Part shown: one piece after another, positions 58,634 to 64,000 of the stretch
How the letters are laid out: every line of letters begins with the position of its first letter
Position numbering within the stretch: position 1 is the first letter of the stretch
Source of the DNA: Mesorhabditis belari
Taxonomy: Eukaryota > Nematoda > Chromadorea > Rhabditida > Rhabditidae
Reading direction: 5' to 3'
Length of the DNA: 64,000 nucleotides
NCBI GenBank assembly: GCA_958450365.1
Contig: CAUEEP010000743.1
Span: 868,001-932,000, forward strand
Position numbers and translations under genes: made by a program
Notes under the pieces: model-generated
Databases searched by the model: none
Told to the model about the DNA's origin: nothing
Seen by the model: the letters and a program-made list of their open reading frames with translations, nothing else

Positions 58634-61600
58634 ATGAGAGGCTGGCTTCTTTTTGCGACATTATTCCCGGTATGCTAATCAGTCTTTAAAGATATGAATC
58701 AACTTTTAGATAGCCCTTTCGACCGTATTTAACTACAAGTTGCACGAGTCAAACGGTAAATTTACTTTTTTTGTTTTGTTAATTATTTTGTTTGTCTTTA
58801 ACAATGCCTCTATTTTCCTCTTTTTTATCAAAAACTCAATTCAAAAAGATCTAAAATTCTGAACTAGTGTCTCTAGATTTTATATTGGCTTAAACTTGCT
58901 CGAAATTCTTTAAGCAAACTTTTTCTAACGCTGCATTTGACAACCTAATCAGGCTAGCTCTTCAACATTTTTCCCCCCGACAATCCCAACTTCTATTCCT
59001 AAAAGCTCGTTTAACATTTAAAGAACTTAAAAGGTTAACTGGAGTTTAATCTAGAATAACTCTGAATAAGGTATTCTAAATCAAACTCCAGTTAACTCTG
59101 AATACTCTGAATAAGTCTGTGACGTCTGTGAATTCTAATTAAGTCTGTCATTAAGTTTAAGCTAAGTTTGTCACAAAAAGTATTGTTTTCAAGGGTCACA
59201 ACTATCTATTGTTTGTCAGAAAAACGAAAAGCTTTTTGTTTTCCCAGGAAGATTTCTTAGGCGAGAAACTGTAAAGCAAAAAGAAAGGGCAATAGTTTGT
59301 TTGGTTGTCCTGTTTGCACCTCGCCGACCTCCCCTTCTTTCACTCTCTGAACGACGAGAGCTCCGACCTTCGACATCTCTCTCTCTCTCTTTCACTTCCC
59401 CCACCGTAATTGGTGTTCGAATCTTGTCTAGTTGTTTTCTCTGAATAGACCAAAACCTTGACAAAGACTTAAAGACTATTGCCCAGCAATTGGTCAGGAT
59501 AAATTATTGTAGGCTATCCTTAAAATATACATAGTAGTGCAGCATTTCGGACGAAAAGAAAACAGAGCTTGATGGGGAAAAGAAGAGTCCCTTGGGATAG
59601 CCAACACATCATTGAACAGCAAGATGCTTGATGCTGATTGGGGACTCACTTCAACCCTTGATGTTCACTCTTTTTCAATAGTCTATAGATCAATAGCTTA
59701 TAGATCAATAGCTTATAGATCAATAGCTTATAGATCAATAGCCCATAAATTTTAGCCTATCGATCATAGATCTTATCTACTTAGGGCTACTTAGGGCTAA
59801 TCTTTAAGTTATAAATAAAAGCTGAAATTTTTACACTAGCTGAATTCTTGAGTCTTTTGTTTTTTGACAATGTCTGATGGTAAAAAAAATTGGTTTTCTC
59901 AAGGCTCAAGAAGAGAAATTGAGAGGAGATGGGTAAAAGGAATGGCTATTTTGTGAGACGAAGAGTGCTCCGGGGGGTGGCAGCTCGGAAGAAAAACGAC
60001 ATGGGACATCCATAGAGGACCCATCAAACCGAGAAGCGGGCTGCCTTTTTTTGGCTAAAGGATGGCTCTTCTGCCTAATAGCCGTGGTCACCCCTTCCGA
60101 CTCACTCGGGTCGATTGCCTTTCCTTCACTTGGCCTCCAACTTCTACACCCTTCGCTTTCCCCCCCAAAAAAAAGCGAATTTCCAAATCGGACAATAATG
60201 AAAAGAAATTGAGTAGAAAAAGGGTGAAAACAAACTCGATTGCCTCTCAAATTTATCCCCATTCTTTGTAGAGAAAAAAAGGCGAGAGTGTGGAAAGCAC
60301 AAATCGAATCAAGCTCCCAGATTTGATAGAAGAGAAGAGAGTGTGACCACTTGCAAAATCATCAAAAGATGAAAAGCAAGCAAAAATCTCCATCTTTTGA
60401 ATAAAGATGCAACATTTGAGAGAAGAATAACAATCACAGAGCCACCCGGTTGTCCCCTATTAAGTGCCTATCGGTGCGTGTCTCGAGCCAAGGCCGTTCC
60501 TCTAAATCCTCACTTTGGGGTCAAACTTTTATGAGTCTTTAAAGGAAAAGTTTTTCCCAAGATTTTACCCTAGCTGAATTCTTGAGTCTTTTGTTTTCTG
60601 ACAATGTCTAATGGTAAAAAAAATTGGTTTTCTCAAGGCTCTCAAGGTTTTCTCATGCTAAATATGTTTTTACAAATGCTTGTGTTTTAGATGAGGAAGT
60701 GAATCGCTGTGTGGCAAATGCAATCGAGCAAATCCAACGGGAGACTTGTCTCTTTTGGGAGGATGGCGATGAGGATGGAGATCCGGTCACTTTCCTTCAA
60801 TCTGGGTTCGTTGAATATTTGAGTTTTTTTAAATGACTGCTTGACGAATCATTGACAAAGTCCCTAATAAGTAATATGATCTGGAGATTACGCGTGTAGG
60901 GCAAGAGTTAATGTGCTGGGGGAATGGTCAAAATGGTTGGAGCAAATGAGGGAGGAGATGCCCCGGGAGCGCACAAGGGTAGCAATTTGACGAGACCTCA
61001 ACTCTAATGTCGCACCGTTTTTCCTCGATTAGCCGATCCACAATGGAGGGCTGTGAATGGTGGATCTGTGGGGCACAAATTTCCCCCATCTTTTCCCAAG
61101 TCTCTTTCACCTCCCCACCACCACACCACTCTTTTTCCTATCCCATTTCTCATGACAGCTGGTTGCAAGAGGACCCTAATTGAGGCAACTAAACCCCGAC
61201 CAACTTAAAGTATTAGTATTAGTTTGTCGTTGTGACTGTTAGAGAGAAAAAACAAAGTTAAAAGTTTTAGACACTGCTCGTGGCAAGCGTCGAACAAAAC
61301 AGTGCATTTGAGCCCGAATTGCATCACGGTGAGTGGCAAAAAAAACTGTGAAAACTGAAAACGAAAGTTCATAAAGTTGATGGACTTTGTTTTGTTGCAT
61401 TTTTTTAAAATCAATTGCTGCTATTGCTAGCTATAAGACTATAGTTGTCGTATTTCCTCTCTAATATTAGTGCACAATCAGGCCGAATTGGTGACTGTTT
61501 TACGATTTTCAAGTTTTTGCAGAAGATGCAGCATTTTAATCACTCACAAGTTTTGAATTTCAGCTACATTTTTTTGACTCACATCAATAAGTTCTGAGCA

Positions 61601-62302
61601 GCGGTTCTTAGAATTTTGATCAGTTTAGGTGATATGGGGAAAATTTCAACCCGAACCTAATTCCATCCTCGTTTTCTCAATCGTTTCTTCGCCAATTGCT
61701 CTGCTTTGTCTACAAGTTGAAAATTTCGATTTCTATTTGTAGACAAAGCAATTGGCAATTCAAAGCAATTGGCTAAGAAAACGAAAGTGGAAGTTAGGTT
61801 CGGATTGGAAATTTTTCTATGTGCACTACTATTAGAAGAAATATCTGTTTGCTGGATCACGTAGTACTTGAAAATTGGTGACAATCGCACCAATTTGCAA
61901 AGTCATTTCGCGTGCCTTCATCAATCATAAATGATGAGGCCAAAGAGTCTAAAATAGGTGGTCGTCGGAAAGGAAAAGGAGAAGGAAAAGAAAAAGGAAA
62001 AGAAAAGAAATAGAAAAAGAAAAAGGGAGACTTTTGGCGTAACCCTCAATAGATCTCTTTCCTTTGTCCGGCACGAATGATGAAGTAGATTGAAATTTGT
62101 GCGAAAGGAAGGCCTAGATCTCTAAAGGCTTAAAATTATAACTAAAAGACAAAAAAAGAAAAGAAAGAAAAGAAAGGAAAGAAAAGAAAGGAAAAAAGAT
62201 TTTAGGATGATACATGCTTTGAAATTCTTGGAAAAGTCGCCGACATCGAGCAGCCAAGACGACACATCAGTCGCCACATTAACATCAAGTTCAACTGCAC
62301 TG
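58634..62302 (+). CDS. astacin-like secreted metalloprotease, 5' part (runs off the window)
   Basis: Four phase-consistent exons: 58634-58669, 58710-58755, 60691-60809, 62206-62302, giving 99 codons. The ATG lies 13 bp behind TTTCAG, fitting spliced-leader addition, and MRGWLLFATLFPIALS looks like a signal peptide. Then FNYKLHESNDEEVNRCVANA and IEQIQRETCLFW resemble the opening of astacin domains (I.Y...... R..I..A...IE..TCI.F). DPVTFLQSGF and DDTCFEILGKV fit the ..V.F..G.GC.S.VG. segment, and HISRHINIKFNCTG fits the stretch before the zinc helix. The HExxHxxGxxH zinc site was not found in the remaining 1.7 kb and must lie beyond the edge if the call is right. No propeptide is seen. It could also be a degenerate relative. 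Confidence 0.45.
59827..60650. repeat. 75-bp direct repeat pair
   Basis: Positions 59830-59905 and 60571-60645 share CTAGCTGAATTCTTGAGTCT, GACAATGTCT.ATGGTAAAA and TTGGTTTTCTCAAGGCTC with few differences. The pair lies in the second intron of the astacin-like gene. Confidence 0.8.
61450..61848. mobile_element. foldback element related to the 29495 family
   Basis: Inner arms CCGAACCTAATTCC and TTAGGTTCGG, plus AGACAAAGC/GCTTTGTCT, are complementary. The outer ends TTTCCTCTCTAATATTAGTGCAC and GTGCACTACTATTAGAAGAAA resemble the CTCTAATAGTA.GTGCAC terminus of 29495-29997. Confidence 0.6.
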
Positions 62303-64000
62303 GTTTGATTTTTAGATTTATTAATGTACTTTTCAAGTACTATATAGTAATACTATACAGTTTTTGATCAAATATCTGACTTTTTTTTTTGGTTGAATGA
62401 TCGGTGGATTGGTAGGAAAAGAGACATTGCTCACTTGCGCAACCCAGTGATTTTATTTTTGAAGGGGTAATCGCTCGGAGAAAACAGAAAACAGCCGACT
62501 CTTCCCGTTTCCCGAAAAATGGTGTGCGGAGATTTACGGGGAAATTCTATCAAATTTCAAAGCTCTTTCAAAGAAAAGGACTCCCATCCATTTGTGAGCT
62601 AATGATGAAGAAGGTCCAGTGAAGGAAGCTAAGGATATCCCCCACTCGCTCACTCTTGCATTGTCCACTCGTAATTGGGCCCCGAATCTCTCTTTCTTTC
62701 TCTCTTTCTAAGACTTTCCAATTTGTGGAACATAAAGAGACGCCTTTCTCGAAGTAACTGATTTAATTTTATAGGATTTCCTTTTCATTTAAAATATTCA
62801 ATGTTTAAGAAACTCCATGAGTAACCATTTTTGGGCAGATGGGGTTTTTATTTCGAGAACAGATGGTCTTCGGTTGGTTTTTACAGTGTGCACTGGACAA
62901 AAGGCCGAAATTCATACTTTGCTTGATGTGCACCGGTTTTTCAACGAATTGAAAACAGGGGAAAAGAGTCAAGATTTTGGGTGGAGGTGATTTTCTGGAC
63001 AGATGTTCGAGGGGATCTCCCGAGTGCCACCAAGCCTCCAGGCGAAATTTGCTCGAGTGGCCGTAAGAACGCCTCTTAATTTATCGACTAATGCGAAAGA
63101 TTTTTGAAAAATCCCCCTTTCGACTAGGGGCTTCCATTTTGACAAACAAATGAGGGTGACTGACTGAGTCGATATCATGTTACGTCTCCACAAAAATGGT
63201 CATTCAATATAGAGTTGGCAGCTGTATTTACAGTGAGATCCACTTACTCGATTCCCCTTCGGTCATCCCCAATGTATGGAGAATTTTGAGGGACATAAAG
63301 AAAACTCCTTCTGCACCAGCACTGGGGCATCTAGAGGCACAGGTAGAGGGTCAAGTGGTCTCTTCATGAGAGCCCACACAAAAGCTCCCCGACTCTCGGG
63401 CACACATTACCCCTTTTAAGAATACATTTGACTGTCTATCAAAAGTATTGATTCAATTTTTCTTCACGTAAAAAGGACTTTTGCATGATTGTTCAGTCGT
63501 CTAGAAGAAATTGTACGCACAAAGGAAAGCCTTTGTAGTAAAAATGCATAGAAAAACGGCTCTCTTGCAGAGCGTTCAGCATGGATGGTGAATTCAATTT
63601 AACGAAGGAGAAGACGAGGGAAGAGTACTCAATTTCGGGGACTTGAAATAGGCAAAGACCTACACTCAATCAGTTTCCTCCAAACTCGTTTTATTCTCTC
63701 TCTCAGGTGGAAAATGTTGAATCGATTCCGAAATTTTCTTGACCATATTTTGAGACGCATTTACCAATCCATTATTCAAATCCGCACAAAGAAAAACAGT
63801 GGCTCAAATGAAAAGAGCCGCCATAAAAGGACATTGCATAACGTCATTTGCATAAGTGGCTTGCATAAAACCACTGATTTGACTTATTGACTCAAAACAT
63901 TTAGAAGAAAAAGTCGAAGAAAAGCTAGAAAGCTAGAAAGCTAGAGAGCTAGAAAGCTAGAAAAGCTAGAAAGCTAGAAAAGTTAGAAAGCTAGAGAGCT
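62303..64000. other. right edge: probable intron or flank, ends in a satellite
   Basis: No exon was recognised. Purine-rich simple sequence occurs at 61970-62200, just before this interval. From about 63908 to the edge an 8-bp satellite AGCTAGAA/AGCTAGAG begins and runs off the window. Confidence 0.45.

Noticed and set aside
59906..60262. 118-codon minus-strand frame in the astacin-like intron
   Set aside because: It has no recognisable domain, low-complexity Ser/Pro content, and overlaps a plus-strand frame.

Overview
This is AT-rich nuclear DNA of a nematode, most likely a rhabditid. The genes have many short exons with GT..TTTCAG/TTTTAG introns. Two genes begin directly behind a TTTTCAG or TTTCAG acceptor, as expected for spliced-leader trans-splicing, and the recognisable proteins have nematode-style architectures. 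Exon boundaries were worked out by hand from splice sites, reading frame and family motifs. Every exon set listed for the main genes is phase-consistent, but none has been checked against transcripts.

Layout. 0.26-2.5 kb (+): 3' part of a theta-type diacylglycerol kinase (dgk-1). 3.4-4.0 kb (-): a small secreted protein. 4.9-10.3 kb (-): an anion-selective Cys-loop receptor subunit whose extreme 5' end was not found. 10.3-20.3 kb: repeat-rich DNA without a supported gene. 20.3-40.1 kb (+): a membrane adenylyl cyclase with 30 core exons plus two proposed 5' exons, separated by an intron of about 12 kb. 41.7-43.5 kb (+): a small single-pass membrane protein with a Tc1-like element in an intron. 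45.3-45.7 kb (-): a small Cys-pair protein. 46.5-48.8 kb (-): an unrecognised 11-exon gene. 50.7-52.0 kb (+): a tail-anchored protein. 52.9-56.5 kb (-): complete alkyl-DHAP synthase (ads-1). 58.6 kb to the right edge (+): start of an astacin-like gene. Diacylglycerol kinase, adenylyl cyclase and a ligand-gated channel are all neuronal or second-messenger components, but nothing shows that they are co-regulated.

The repeat landscape is unusual. Introns and spacers hold foldback elements of several families. One is hAT-like, with exact 8-bp target duplications at all three copies. Several others have TA target sites, with termini CCGTA, TTGGGTTGG or GAGTGTG. There is a tRNA-derived SINE in two copies, and about ten other tRNA-like elements with A and B boxes. 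Several tRNA-like elements have expanded internally into tandem arrays. The most striking is 26 perfect copies of a 12-mer that is an exact RNA polymerase III B box. This tRNA-like/B-box system is the best candidate here for something undescribed.
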